From contig JAJQEI010000006.1 of NCBI GenBank assembly GCA_021201755.1, positions 1 to 64,000 of the forward strand: a stretch of DNA of 64,000 nucleotides, written 5' to 3'. The stretch comes from Ruminococcus sp. (GTDB lineage Bacteria > Bacillota > Clostridia > Oscillospirales > Ruminococcaceae). Shown one piece after another: positions 49,657 to 58,147 of the stretch. Made by a program: the position numbers and the translations under genes. Numbering within the stretch: the first letter of the stretch is position 1; each line of letters starts with the position of its first letter. Below the pieces are notes generated by a model. The model saw nothing but the letters and a program-made list of their open reading frames with translations. It ran no database searches and was not told the DNA's origin.

Positions 49657-50934
49657 TTATAGCAGTGTATTTTTGTTTGGATGGTCTTTCTCCTGTAAAA
49701 ACTTGCTTGCCAAAAAGAGAGAGCCACAGACAACCACCATACCATCGCTTTTTTTCGCCTGTTCCTGCGCAACGATATAAGCTTTATGCAGTGTTCCTGT
49801 CCGTACAATACAAGTTACACCAAAATACGCTGCCAACGTTTTTGCTGGCACAGCATCCGCCAAAAAATCATCCACACAGATGACCTCATCAAAAGTCTGC
49901 CCTAGAATACCACACGCCGTCACATAATCCTTTGTATGAATCATACCACAAATTCCATAAATGGGTGATTTTCCACAAGTGTGCAGCAAATCAGTCAATG
50001 CCATTACGCCTGCTTGGTTGTGTCCACCGTCCAACAAAACCATTGGTTCATATTGAACTACTTGTGTTCGAGCCGGAATTTGCACTGACTCCAGTGCCTG
50101 TTTTGTTACAGCAGCAGAAATCAAAAAACCATGCATACCTAAGAGTCGAATCACTTCAATGGCAGTTAACGCATTGTAGACCTGATGCCGTCCAGGCATA
50201 TGCAGTGTATATTGAAAACAGTGATAAGAAAACGTAGTTTCCTCTAACGTTTCTGTAAGAATTCGACAATCTAGCATTTGAGGAATGATCAGTGAAGCGT
50301 GTTTTTGCTGTGCAGTTTCTTGCACAAGACAAGTGACATCCATAGGATTATCCGGCGATAAAATGACAGAGCAACCAGGCTTTATAATTCCCGCTTTTTG
50401 TGTGGCAATTTGCGTAAGCGAATCACCTAGAATTGTCATGTGATCATAGGACACAGAAGTGATGACACAGACCAGCGGATGCTTCACCACGTTTGTTGCA
50501 TCCAACAATCCACCGATTCCCGTTTCCAAAAAGACAAGATCACATTTTTCCGCCACGAACCAAAGCAATGCAATGGCAAAGGTAATCTCAAACTGAGAAC
50601 ACGCTTTTGAAACCTTACAGCTTTTTACTTGTTCGCAATAGTGACATAGCGCATCATTGGGAATCTCCTGTCCATTTATTTGAATGCGATCTTGATATCG
50701 CCGCACAAAAGGAGAAGTCAGCGTACCCACTCGAAAGCCGGCAGCAACAGCAGCTGCTGCACAAAACGCCACAACAGAGCCTTTCCCATTTGTCCCAGCG
50801 ATGTGTACCACACGAGCAGCGTCTTGTGGATTTCCAAGTTCTTCTAAAAGTGCGTGAATCCTCGACAAATCGTGAACCGGCTTCCCACCTTTTTGAAAGC
50901 TTTGAATATAATCCATCGTTTCGGAAACAGTCAT
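49657..50934 (-). CDS. folC: Folylpolyglutamate/dihydrofolate synthase
   Basis: It adds glutamate to folates (Mur ligase family). ATG 50934 has GAGGTGAT upstream; GTG 50943 is less likely. About 425 residues. Marks: HIAGTNGKGSVVAFCAAA (P-loop), FEITFAIALLWF, ETGIGGLLDATNVV and DGGHNQAG. It follows valS by 21 bases, as in many Firmicutes. Confidence 0.95.
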   Translation of the reverse strand: MTVSETMDYIQSFQKGGKPVHDLSRIHALLEELGNPQDAARVVHIAGTNGKGSVVAFCAAAAVAAGFRVGTLTSPFVRRYQDRIQINGQEIPNDALCHYCEQVKSCKVSKACSQFEITFAIALLWFVAEKCDLVFLETGIGGLLDATNVVKHPLVCVITSVSYDHMTILGDSLTQIATQKAGIIKPGCSVILSPDNPMDVTCLVQETAQQKHASLIIPQMLDCRILTETLEETTFSYHCFQYTLHMPGRHQVYNALTAIEVIRLLGMHGFLISAAVTKQALESVQIPARTQVVQYEPMVLLDGGHNQAGVMALTDLLHTCGKSPIYGICGMIHTKDYVTACGILGQTFDEVICVDDFLADAVPAKTLAAYFGVTCIVRTGTLHKAYIVAQEQAKKSDGMVVVCGSLFLASKFLQEKDHPNKNTLL

Positions 50935-50955
50935 GCATATCACCTCAAATACAAT

Positions 50956-53571
50956 TTATTGCAATGCATTCATAGATTGGTTCAGCTTTTCCATTTTTTC
51001 CTGTGCTTTCGCAAGCTTTGCTTTTTCTGCTTCAATCAGCTTCTCCGGTGCTTTCGCCAAAAAGCCTTGATTTGATAACTTTTTCTCCAAAAAGTCCAAA
51101 TCTTTTTGTACCTTTCCTTGTTCCTTTTTTAATCGAGCCAGTTCCTTCTCCTTATCTACTAGCTCTTCCATCGGAATAAAGATTCGCACTGCATCTGTAA
51201 CGGCAGTAGCGGCATTTGGCATATCGAAGTGTTCTCCTATTTCGACAGCAGAAGCGGAGGCTAACTTTTCAAAAAAAGGAGTGGCGTTTTGATATAAATC
51301 TGGCTCGTCTGTTTCAATGCAAACTCGTGCCCTTTTGGACGGCGGCACTTGTAATTCTGTCCGCCGATTCCGAATGGCACGAATGGCAGCGATAACTTTT
51401 TCAAACTGCGCTGCATCTGCAAAGGAAAGAGATGTATCATAAATCGGATATGACTCTTTGATAATCATAGAAGAATGATCTGTCAAAACCTGCCAAATTT
51501 CCTCTGTGATATAAGGCATAAACGGATGCAATAATTTTAGCATTCCCCGCATTACCCAAACAAGAACTGCCTGCGCCGTCTTTTTTGTTTCTCCGCCCAC
51601 TTGCATACGAGATTTCGTTAGTTCAATATACCAGTTACAGTAAACGTCCCAGATAAAATCATAAATTTTTGCGCTTGCTACACCGATCTCGAACTTATCA
51701 AGATTATCGTTTATTTCCTTTGATACATCATTAAACTTAGATACAATCCAGCGATCTTCCAGCTCTAACTTTTCTGGCAGTCCCTGATATACAAAATCTT
51801 CTGGTAGATTCATCAAGATATAGCGAGAAGCATTCCAAAGCTTATTGGCAAAATTTCGAGCAGCCTTTACCTTATCGTCACTGTATCGCATATCATTACC
51901 GGGTGCATTGCCGGTTGCCAGCATAAATCGTAATGCATCAGCACCGTATTCGTCAATAACCTGCAGTGGGTCAATGCCATTGCCCAAAGACTTGGACATT
52001 TTCCGTCCCTGTTCATCCCGTACCAGACCATGAATGAGAACCGTGTGGAATGGCACTTCATTCATATTTTTTAGTCCGGAGAATATCATGCGTACAACCC
52101 AGAAAAAGATAATGTCATAGCCGGTTACCAACGTATCTGTGGGGTAAAAATACTTCAAATCCTCTGTTTGATCTGGCCAGCCGAGGGTGGAAAATGGCCA
52201 TAACGCTGAACTGAACCATGTGTCCAACGTATCCGGATCTTGACACATTGGCTTTCTACACTTCGGACAAATTGCTTGTTCTGCCTTTGTGACCACCATT
52301 TCGTCACAATCGTCACAGTAGAACGCCGGAATCCGATGTCCCCACCAAAGCTGACGGGAGATACACCAATCCTTGATATTTTCTAGCCAATGGAAGTAAA
52401 TTTTATTGAATCGTTCTGGTACAAATTTCGTTTTACCAGACTTTGCCGCATCAATGGCTGGCTGCGCTAACGGTTTCATCTTGACAAACCACTGCTTTGA
52501 TACCCGTGGTTCTACTGTTGTACCACAGCGATAACAGGTACCCACGTTATGGCTATAGTCCTCAATTTTTACTAGTGCGCCCTCTGCTTCCAGATCTTTC
52601 ACGATTGCTTTGCGTGCTTCATAACGATCCATACCGGCATATTGAGGATAGTCATCTGTGATTTTGGCATCATCAGTCATGACGTTGATAATTTCCAAGT
52701 TGTGACGTAGTCCTACCTCAAAATCGTTAGGGTCGTGTGCAGGCGTAATTTTCACGACGCCTGTCCCGAAGTCCATTTCTACATAGTCATTTGCTATAAT
52801 GGGGATTTCTCGATGTACCAATGGCAAAATCAGCGTCTTTCCAACTAAATTTCGATAGCGTTCGTCATTTGGATTCACTGCAACTGCCGTATCACCGAGA
52901 AGCGTTTCTGGTCTTGTGGTTGCAATTTTCAAGTATCCACTGCCATCCTTCAGTGGATAACGTAAGTGCCAGAAAGACCCTACTTGATCTTTATATTCCA
53001 CCTCCGCATCAGAAATGGAGGTGAGACACTTCGGACACCAATTAATAATTCGTTCGCCCCGATAAATTAATCCTTCCTCGTAATATTTGATAAAGACCTC
53101 TTTGACAGCCTTGCTGCACCCTTCATCCATGGTGAAACGTTCCCGTGACCAATCACAGGAAGAACCGAGTTTTTTTAGCTGCTCGACGATTCTACCGCCG
53201 TACTGTTTTTTCCAATCCCATGCGCACTTCAAAAATGCATCTCTGCCGATATCTTCTTTTTGAATGCCTTCTTTTCGCATAGCCTCTACAATTTTTGCTT
53301 CAGTCGCAATGGAAGCATGATCTGTACCTGGCAGCCACAAGGTGCTGTAGCCACACATCCGTTTCCAGCGTATGAGAATATCTTGTAACGTTTCGTCAAG
53401 TGCGTGTCCCATGTGAAGCTGTCCGGTAATATTGGGTGGTGGAATCACAATGGTAAAAGGTGACTTCTCGGCATCTATTTTTGGCGTAAAACAGCTAGCG
53501 TCATTCCACATTTGATAAATGCGATCTTCGAAATTCTTTGGTTGATATGATTTTGCAAGTTCTTTTTTCAT
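50956..53571 (-). CDS. valS: Valyl-tRNA synthetase
   Basis: An 871-residue class I synthetase. The HIGH motif reads HMGH at 53-56 after PPPNITGQL, and KMSKS lies near 523 (GRKMSKSLGNG). The C-terminal coiled coil (MEELVDKEKELARLKKEQGK) is typical of bacterial ValS. Zinc-type cysteines are seen in NWCPKCLTS and AICPKCRKPMC. No T-box is visible before it; the leader is short. Confidence 0.97.
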   Translation of the reverse strand: MKKELAKSYQPKNFEDRIYQMWNDASCFTPKIDAEKSPFTIVIPPPNITGQLHMGHALDETLQDILIRWKRMCGYSTLWLPGTDHASIATEAKIVEAMRKEGIQKEDIGRDAFLKCAWDWKKQYGGRIVEQLKKLGSSCDWSRERFTMDEGCSKAVKEVFIKYYEEGLIYRGERIINWCPKCLTSISDAEVEYKDQVGSFWHLRYPLKDGSGYLKIATTRPETLLGDTAVAVNPNDERYRNLVGKTLILPLVHREIPIIANDYVEMDFGTGVVKITPAHDPNDFEVGLRHNLEIINVMTDDAKITDDYPQYAGMDRYEARKAIVKDLEAEGALVKIEDYSHNVGTCYRCGTTVEPRVSKQWFVKMKPLAQPAIDAAKSGKTKFVPERFNKIYFHWLENIKDWCISRQLWWGHRIPAFYCDDCDEMVVTKAEQAICPKCRKPMCQDPDTLDTWFSSALWPFSTLGWPDQTEDLKYFYPTDTLVTGYDIIFFWVVRMIFSGLKNMNEVPFHTVLIHGLVRDEQGRKMSKSLGNGIDPLQVIDEYGADALRFMLATGNAPGNDMRYSDDKVKAARNFANKLWNASRYILMNLPEDFVYQGLPEKLELEDRWIVSKFNDVSKEINDNLDKFEIGVASAKIYDFIWDVYCNWYIELTKSRMQVGGETKKTAQAVLVWVMRGMLKLLHPFMPYITEEIWQVLTDHSSMIIKESYPIYDTSLSFADAAQFEKVIAAIRAIRNRRTELQVPPSKRARVCIETDEPDLYQNATPFFEKLASASAVEIGEHFDMPNAATAVTDAVRIFIPMEELVDKEKELARLKKEQGKVQKDLDFLEKKLSNQGFLAKAPEKLIEAEKAKLAKAQEKMEKLNQSMNALQ

Positions 53572-53620
53572 AGCTTGTCCTCACTTTATATTCGTTTGAA
53601 ATTTACTTTACATATAAATT

Positions 53621-53649
53621 ATTATATATAATTCTACAGCATTTGTCAA
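53621..53649 (-). promoter_or_regulatory. valS-folC promoter
   Basis: On the minus strand TTGACA (53649-53644) and TATAAT (53626-53621) with a 17-base spacer. Confidence 0.9.
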
Positions 53650-54050
53650 GTGGGAGAAATTCGTTTTCATTGAAATTAATTTAAGCAAACGATTTATAAT
53701 AATTTATCGAAGTCCGCCAAATAATTCAGTGTGATGTAATACGCAAATGCGTTGTCAGACAGAGCATGAACAGTGCCGATATTGAAGCCTATGATCTATA
53801 GGTGTTTTATGAGTTATTGGAATAAAAGGCGAATATGCTCCGCTATCTGCAGGGAAACGACAGCAATATTACAATATTGCACTCGTCGCTTGATACAAAT
53901 TCGTGAAAAATATACTAACTATTGTTGAAAATTCAGAATGAGCTACTGTGTTCGTCTCACTCGTACTTTACTCGGCCTTCTTACTTTTATTTTACAAAGT
54001 CTATCCTTGCAATACTTGGGAGAATTCGTCATCACCTGACGTTATAAAAT
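53650..54050. other. Long intergenic stretch, no gene recognised
   Basis: Four hundred bases with many stops in all frames. Local dyads such as AATATTACAATATT (~53870) are seen but no T run. It may be a decayed gene; nothing identifiable remains. Confidence 0.3.
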
Positions 54051-54055
54051 AGTTA

Positions 54056-54084
54056 TTGACATATGTCACAAACTGTGCTATAAT
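54056..54084 (+). promoter_or_regulatory. Promoter with operator palindrome for the redox operon
   Basis: TTGACA (54056-54061) and TATAAT (54079-54084) with a 17-base spacer. The perfect palindrome TGACATATGTCA (54057-54068) overlaps the -35, so it is probably a repressor site. Confidence 0.75.
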
Positions 54085-54140
54085 AAAATAAGTGTCAGGA
54101 AGGCAAAAGACGGTATCATTTCAAGAAATGAGGTGATTTT

Positions 54141-54929
54141 ATGCCCAGACCTACGAAATACAGAAGCATATGCTGTTTTCTGCAAACGCTGGAATTTGCA
54201 CCTGTTGCGGGTGGAGTGGAAAAAGCTCCGATTGTTTTGACCGTCGATGAGTATGAAATAGTTCGCCTAATTGACAAAGAGGGATTATCTCAAATGCAGT
54301 GTGCGCAATGTATGCAGGTCGCACGTACTACGATTCAGAAGATTTATGATAGTGCCAGAAAAAAACTTGCAGATACATTGGTTGATGGCTGTCCGCTAAA
54401 AATTGAGGGTGGTGCATATCAGCTATGTAATGGGAAGAACAAATTCTGTGGAATGGCGGTATGTGACAAGCAAAAAATTGATCAAATTTTTGAAAAGCCG
54501 AAAGAAGAAAATATTATGAGAATTGCAGTTACTTATGAAAATGGTCGGGTATTTGCACACTTTGGTCATATGGATCAGTTTAGGATTTATGATGTCGAAG
54601 GTGGAAAGGTGGTATCCTCCGAGCTAATAAGTACGAATGGACAGGGGCACGGTGCGCTTGCTGAAATATTAAATGCTCAAAAGGTAGATACGTTAATTTG
54701 TGGCGGAATTGGCGGTGGTGCTCAGATGGCACTTGATTCTCTTGGTATCAAGTTATATGGCGGTGTGACGGGAAGCGCAGATGAAGCGGTAGAAGCTCTT
54801 TTAGAGGGGAAACTTTTGTTTGTTCCTGATATAAAGTGCACACATCATTCAGGTGAACATGATGGATCAGGCTGTGGCGAACACGGCAAAGACGATCATG
54901 AATGCCGTCATGGAAAATGTGAAAGTTGA
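54141..54929 (+). CDS. DUF134 HTH regulator fused to a NifX-like domain
   Basis: The 262-residue protein has an N-terminal DUF134 region (MPRPTKYRSICC, FAPVAGG, then a sigma-region-4-like helix-turn-helix LTVDEYEIVRLIDKEGLSQM...RTTIQKIYDSARKK). From Met127 there is a dinitrogenase iron-molybdenum cofactor (NifX/NifB-type) domain (MRIAVTYENGRVFAHFGHMD ... DTLICGGIGGGAQMALDSLG). A His/Cys-rich tail (CTHHSGEHDG...CRHGKC) may bind metal. Despite the NifX name these proteins occur widely in non-fixing anaerobes. It is first in a three-gene operon and may autoregulate through the palindrome. Confidence 0.88.
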   Translation: MPRPTKYRSICCFLQTLEFAPVAGGVEKAPIVLTVDEYEIVRLIDKEGLSQMQCAQCMQVARTTIQKIYDSARKKLADTLVDGCPLKIEGGAYQLCNGKNKFCGMAVCDKQKIDQIFEKPKEENIMRIAVTYENGRVFAHFGHMDQFRIYDVEGGKVVSSELISTNGQGHGALAEILNAQKVDTLICGGIGGGAQMALDSLGIKLYGGVTGSADEAVEALLEGKLLFVPDIKCTHHSGEHDGSGCGEHGKDDHECRHGKCES

Positions 54930-54945
54930 CAGCGAGGAAAAGACG

Positions 54946-55278
54946 ATGAAAGTAGGTATTATTCGCTGTATGCAAACAGAAGATATTTGTCCAGGAACAG
55001 CTGATTTTCGGGCAATTCGTGAGAAAACGGGCGTATTTTCCGGTGTTACAGAGGAAATTGAATGCATCGGCTTCGTCAATTGCGGTGGATGTCCGGGAAA
55101 GAAAGCAGTTCTTCGATCAAGAGAGTTGGTAAGGAGGGGTGCAGATACAATAGCTTTTGCCTCTTGTATACAAAAAGGAACCCCAATTGGTTATCCGTGA
55201 CCATTTGCGAAGAAAATGAAAGATTGCATACAGAAGGATTTGACAGATCAGGTATTAATTTTAGATTATACGCATTAA
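54946..55278 (+). CDS. CGGC-domain metal-binding protein with in-frame TGA
   Basis: The start at 54946 (MKVGIIRCMQTEDICPGTAD) follows GAGGA, 16 bases after the previous gene. The domain name motif is in FVNCGGCPGKKAV, with further Cys in FASCIQKG. TGA at 55198-55200 follows GTPIGYP, then PFAKKMKDCIQKDLTDQVLI and DYTH continue in frame to TAA 55276-55278. From memory, family members have PIGxPCPH here, so TGA stands at a Cys codon. It is therefore either a nonsense change or a selenocysteine codon; no convincing SECIS hairpin is visible just after it. The family (PF08821) is Cys/His-rich, probably metal-binding; its role is unknown. Confidence 0.75.
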
Positions 55279-55290
55279 GGAGACGTTTTC

Positions 55291-55611
55291 ATGCAGCTGA
55301 AATTTTATATTTGCAAGCATTGTGGTAATATTATCACAAAGGTGGTGAATAAGGGTGTACCTGTAATGTGCTGTGGAGAGAAGATGACAGAGCTTGTCTC
55401 GAGAACGACTGATGGTGCGGCTGAAAAACATATACCAATGATGTTTAAAGAACATTATATCATGTGGATTGCGCTTAAAACAAGGCAGGAAATCTCAATT
55501 AAAGCATTAAAATCAAATGAAGAATCAACCGCCAATTTTGTACGATGCGATGGGAATGAAGTAACGCCTGTTTATGCTTATTGTAATCTCCATAGTTTAT
55601 GGAAGGCATAA
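55291..55611 (+). CDS. Desulfoferrodoxin-like superoxide reductase with internal deletion
   Basis: The N-terminal rubredoxin-like desulforedoxin domain is present (YICKHCGNIITKVVNKG, MCCGEKM). EKHIPMM then joins directly to FKEHYIMWIALKTRQ, where full-length proteins have ~20 more residues including the HPM histidine. YCNLHSLWKA supplies the Cys and last His of the iron centre. The 106-residue protein (family ~125) thus lacks one of four iron-binding His and may be inactive as a superoxide reductase. Third gene of the redox operon. Confidence 0.85.
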   Translation: MQLKFYICKHCGNIITKVVNKGVPVMCCGEKMTELVSRTTDGAAEKHIPMMFKEHYIMWIALKTRQEISIKALKSNEESTANFVRCDGNEVTPVYAYCNLHSLWKA

Positions 55612-55654
55612 AGGGACAATTGCAAAATAGTCACGACTTTGCATAAGATCAACT

Positions 55655-55703
55655 AAAAAATCAGGGAGCAAGCACCTTGGCTTAGCTTCCTGATTTTTAT
55701 TTT
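55655..55703 (+). terminator. Terminator of the redox operon
   Basis: AAAATCAGGGAGC pairs with AGCTTCCTGATTTT (with one mismatch), followed by TATTTT. Confidence 0.85.
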
Positions 55704-55765
55704 AGTTACTTGTGTTGGGCTCTTGCTTGCACATTTATGCACGCCTTGTTCGGCTTTCTTTGCCT

Positions 55766-56173
55766 TTATCTTTTGTTATCGAAATTACATAGTTGCATTG
55801 CAGTGCCTTCTGGTATGATGTGAAATCCAAATTTCTGATAAAATGCAGCATTTTTCTTTTCTTCTGGCATAATTTCAAGATAAAGATAATGCCGATACTT
55901 CTCCTTTATCATTTCAATCATATGTTTTGCAATTCCCATATTTTGATAATCCGGATGTACTAGCACATAATGCATAAATGCAACCAGCTCGCTATCATCC
56001 AGAACACGTGCAAATCCAATAAGGCGATTTTCGTCCCAAGCAGTAATAACCGTGGAAGAATGCATAGCTGCTTTATACAGCCTTATTGGATATTGTCCCG
56101 ATAACCAGCCAACGGATAGAAATAAACCTTCGAGCTGTTCTACCGTAAAATGTTTTTCTTCTGTATAAGTAAT
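55766..56173 (-). CDS. GNAT-family acetyltransferase, start codon unclear
   Basis: The frame runs well upstream of the first ATG: ITYTEEKHFTVEQLEGLFLS, VGWLSGQYPIRLYKAAM, then AWDENRLIGFARVLDDSE, the acetyl-CoA loop VHPDYQNMGIAKHMI and FYQKFGFHIIPEG. This is a complete ~135-residue GNAT fold. Where an ATG would be expected the codons are TTA ATT, so translation must begin at ATT (56173) behind AAAGGA, or the start has been lost. The substrate is unknown. Confidence 0.7.
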   Translation of the reverse strand: MTYTEEKHFTVEQLEGLFLSVGWLSGQYPIRLYKAAMHSSTVITAWDENRLIGFARVLDDSELVAFMHYVLVHPDYQNMGIAKHMIEMIKEKYRHYLYLEIMPEEKKNAAFYQKFGFHIIPEGTAMQLCNFDNKR

Positions 56174-56193
56174 TAATCAGAACATCCTTTCTT

Positions 56194-56571
56194 CTATGGA
56201 CAATAGTCACATTTTTGGCAATGCGTCATTTCTTCATTTGCATCCTGCTTGTAGAATTTGCTTGACCAATGGCAGATACTTTGTAAAATAGGAATAACGG
56301 TTTCGCCCTTTTCAGTGAGAGCGTATTCTACTCTTGGTGGAATTTCATCATAGGACTTTCGCTGTACGATGTCATTTGCAATTAACGTTTTTAACGTAGA
56401 TGCAAGAACAGCGTCTGTAATATTTGACATTTCACTGCGGATTTCACTATAACGTAGTGTTCCCATCTCAGCTAAAACGCATATAATGCGTGAATTCCAT
56501 TTTTCGCCAAATATACCGAGACCATATTCCAGCGGACAACGAATATCATCTTTAAGCTTCTTTTGATACAT
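56194..56571 (-). CDS. HxlR-family winged-helix regulator
   Basis: 125 residues with CPLEYGLGIFGEKWNSRIIC, LRYSEIRSEMSNITDAVLAS, VQRKSYDEIPPRVEYALTEKG: the HxlR fold and wing. A C-terminal HCQKCDYCP adds four Cys/His that could sense metal or redox. HxlR proteins often control adjacent oxidoreductases; a flavin-type protein gene lies upstream on the same strand. Confidence 0.9.
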   Translation of the reverse strand: MYQKKLKDDIRCPLEYGLGIFGEKWNSRIICVLAEMGTLRYSEIRSEMSNITDAVLASTLKTLIANDIVQRKSYDEIPPRVEYALTEKGETVIPILQSICHWSSKFYKQDANEEMTHCQKCDYCP

Positions 56572-56628
56572 AACAACACTTCCTTGTTATTTTTATATAA
56601 CATAATCGAGCAATTTTACAGGCTATTT

Positions 56629-56667
56629 TTTAAAAAACGGATGCGTAAACAAATGTACGCATCCGTT
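56629..56667 (-). terminator. Terminator of the PNPOx-like gene
   Basis: AACGGATGCGTA and TACGCATCCGTT are perfect inverted halves, followed on the minus strand by TTTT. Confidence 0.9.
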
Positions 56668-56696
56668 CACTTAATTGCATCAAAAAATATTGCGAA

Positions 56697-57092
56697 TTAA
56701 AGTGTTTTTTTGTTGTCAGTCCCTGGTGTTGTAACGATTACCTTTTCGGGAGTAATAAGCAGTGCTCCTTTCGCAGTAGCTGCACCATTGAACGTTTTCT
56801 CTACCATTGTTTGAAAAGACGAAACAATGTCGCCCTCTGTTAGGTATTCTGCCGTTCCTTTAATCTGATAACCTTCGAGTGTTTTGGCATCATACACAGA
56901 AACAGCGATCTTTCCATCATTGACCTTTAGGTTTTGTAGCGTAGTCTCTAAAAATACGTCACCAATCGCAAGCTTGCCGTCCTGTGTTACCATCTTAAAA
57001 GCAACTGGGACTACATTTGGTTCACCATTACATTGGGTTGCCAGATCCCACATACTTGTGTCAAGCAACTTTTTGACATTTTCGTTTAACAT
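56697..57092 (-). CDS. Pyridoxamine 5'-phosphate oxidase-like FMN-binding protein
   Basis: A 131-residue split-barrel protein (VVPVAFKMVTQDGKLAIGDV, ISVYDAKTLEGYQIKGTAEYL), typical of small PNPOx-like flavin or F420/haem-binding proteins. Substrate unknown. It has its own promoter and terminator. Confidence 0.82.
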   Translation of the reverse strand: MLNENVKKLLDTSMWDLATQCNGEPNVVPVAFKMVTQDGKLAIGDVFLETTLQNLKVNDGKIAVSVYDAKTLEGYQIKGTAEYLTEGDIVSSFQTMVEKTFNGAATAKGALLITPEKVIVTTPGTDNKKTL

Positions 57093-57137
57093 AGAAAAAC
57101 CTCCAGAATAAAAGTATGTTGTCTTTCGACTATCCCT

Positions 57138-57166
57138 AGTATATCTGATCTGCTTGATAAAATCAA
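57138..57166 (-). promoter_or_regulatory. Promoter of the PNPOx-like gene
   Basis: On the minus strand TTGATT (57166-57161) and TATACT (57143-57138) with a 17-base spacer. The -35 lies in the dyad TTGATTTTATCAA, a possible operator for the nearby HxlR protein. The rest of 57093-57404 shows nothing else. Confidence 0.65.
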
Positions 57167-57404
57167 GATATAGATAAATTTATTAGTCGCTCATAAATTT
57201 AATAGTATATATGCTCCTGATTTTGGACAATTATAGAAGGAATAGCGAATATGACATACGTTTCGAGAGTTGTTTTTCTTTTTCGGCTTTATAGGGTAAC
57301 ATCGCTATATATGAACACCTGATGAGTCTAGATACTTGAAATAAAGTATCCTCGTTGGGTGGTGACATATTCAACAGAAGGGAATTTTATTTTTATTCGT
57401 AAAA

Positions 57405-57890
57405 TCATGAAAACAATGATGTTATTGCTGTAAATGCACCTTGTGAAATCAGTGTCATAATAATTCCTGCAAGTAACACGCCTAACACAACTGCAAGAAC
57501 ACTTCGTTTAAATCCCATATCTAGCAAGTTTGCCGCAAGTGTACCCGTCCAAACACCTGTCCCTGGAATAGGAATTCCAACGAAAAGAAGCAATGCCAAA
57601 AATAAGCCATGTCCAGCTTTTTCTTGTAATTTTTTTCCACCTTTTTCACCTTTTTCTAAGCAAAAATGAAAAAACTTGCCAATGTATTTTTTGTTCGCTC
57701 CCCATATCAGCACCTTTCGTGCAAAGAAATAGATGAATGGTACCGGAATCATGTTGCCAATCATACTGATTATCAGTGTAGGCAGCCATTGCAGACCTAA
57801 GCCTGTCCCAATAGGAACGGCACCACGCAATTCCACAATAGGAACCATTGAGACAAAAAAGGTACACAAATATTTTATTAAAGTGCTCAT
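57405..57890 (-). CDS. Small multidrug export-type membrane protein (COG2426)
   Basis: 161 residues with four or five hydrophobic helices. Marks are VSMVPIVELRGAVPIG near the N-terminus and GIPIPGTGVWTGTLAA, typical of PF06695. Despite the name the transport function is not established. Confidence 0.85.
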   Translation of the reverse strand: MSTLIKYLCTFFVSMVPIVELRGAVPIGTGLGLQWLPTLIISMIGNMIPVPFIYFFARKVLIWGANKKYIGKFFHFCLEKGEKGGKKLQEKAGHGLFLALLLFVGIPIPGTGVWTGTLAANLLDMGFKRSVLAVVLGVLLAGIIMTLISQGAFTAITSLFS

Positions 57891-57906
57891 ATGGTAGTCT
57901 CCTTTT

Positions 57907-58104
57907 CTAGCTTTCTTTCAAATCCGGGAGTTTTAAGCCATATTTGAGGTAAAATCCTTGTATATCCGCTTGACTTTTGACCAGTTCTGCATAATATAGA
58001 TGCTTTTTTATCGGATCATAAAAGCCAATGATCGTTTCACCTGTGCAAATACTAGATTCCATTCGAATAGAATCCGTAGAAAATCCGGAAGGAATTGGTA
58101 GCAC
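57907..58104 (-). CDS. Small hypothetical protein
   Basis: 65 residues from GTG 58104; the frame is open upstream to 58146 without a start. Core: GETIIGFYDPIKKHLYYAELVKSQADI. It may be a small family common in Oscillospiraceae (DUF6514-like); unsure. Sits just past apeB. Confidence 0.45.
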   Translation of the reverse strand: MLPIPSGFSTDSIRMESSICTGETIIGFYDPIKKHLYYAELVKSQADIQGFYLKYGLKLPDLKES

Positions 58105-58147
58105 TGTTGATTTTTTTGAAAAAGATGCATATGCTAATTCCCCAATA

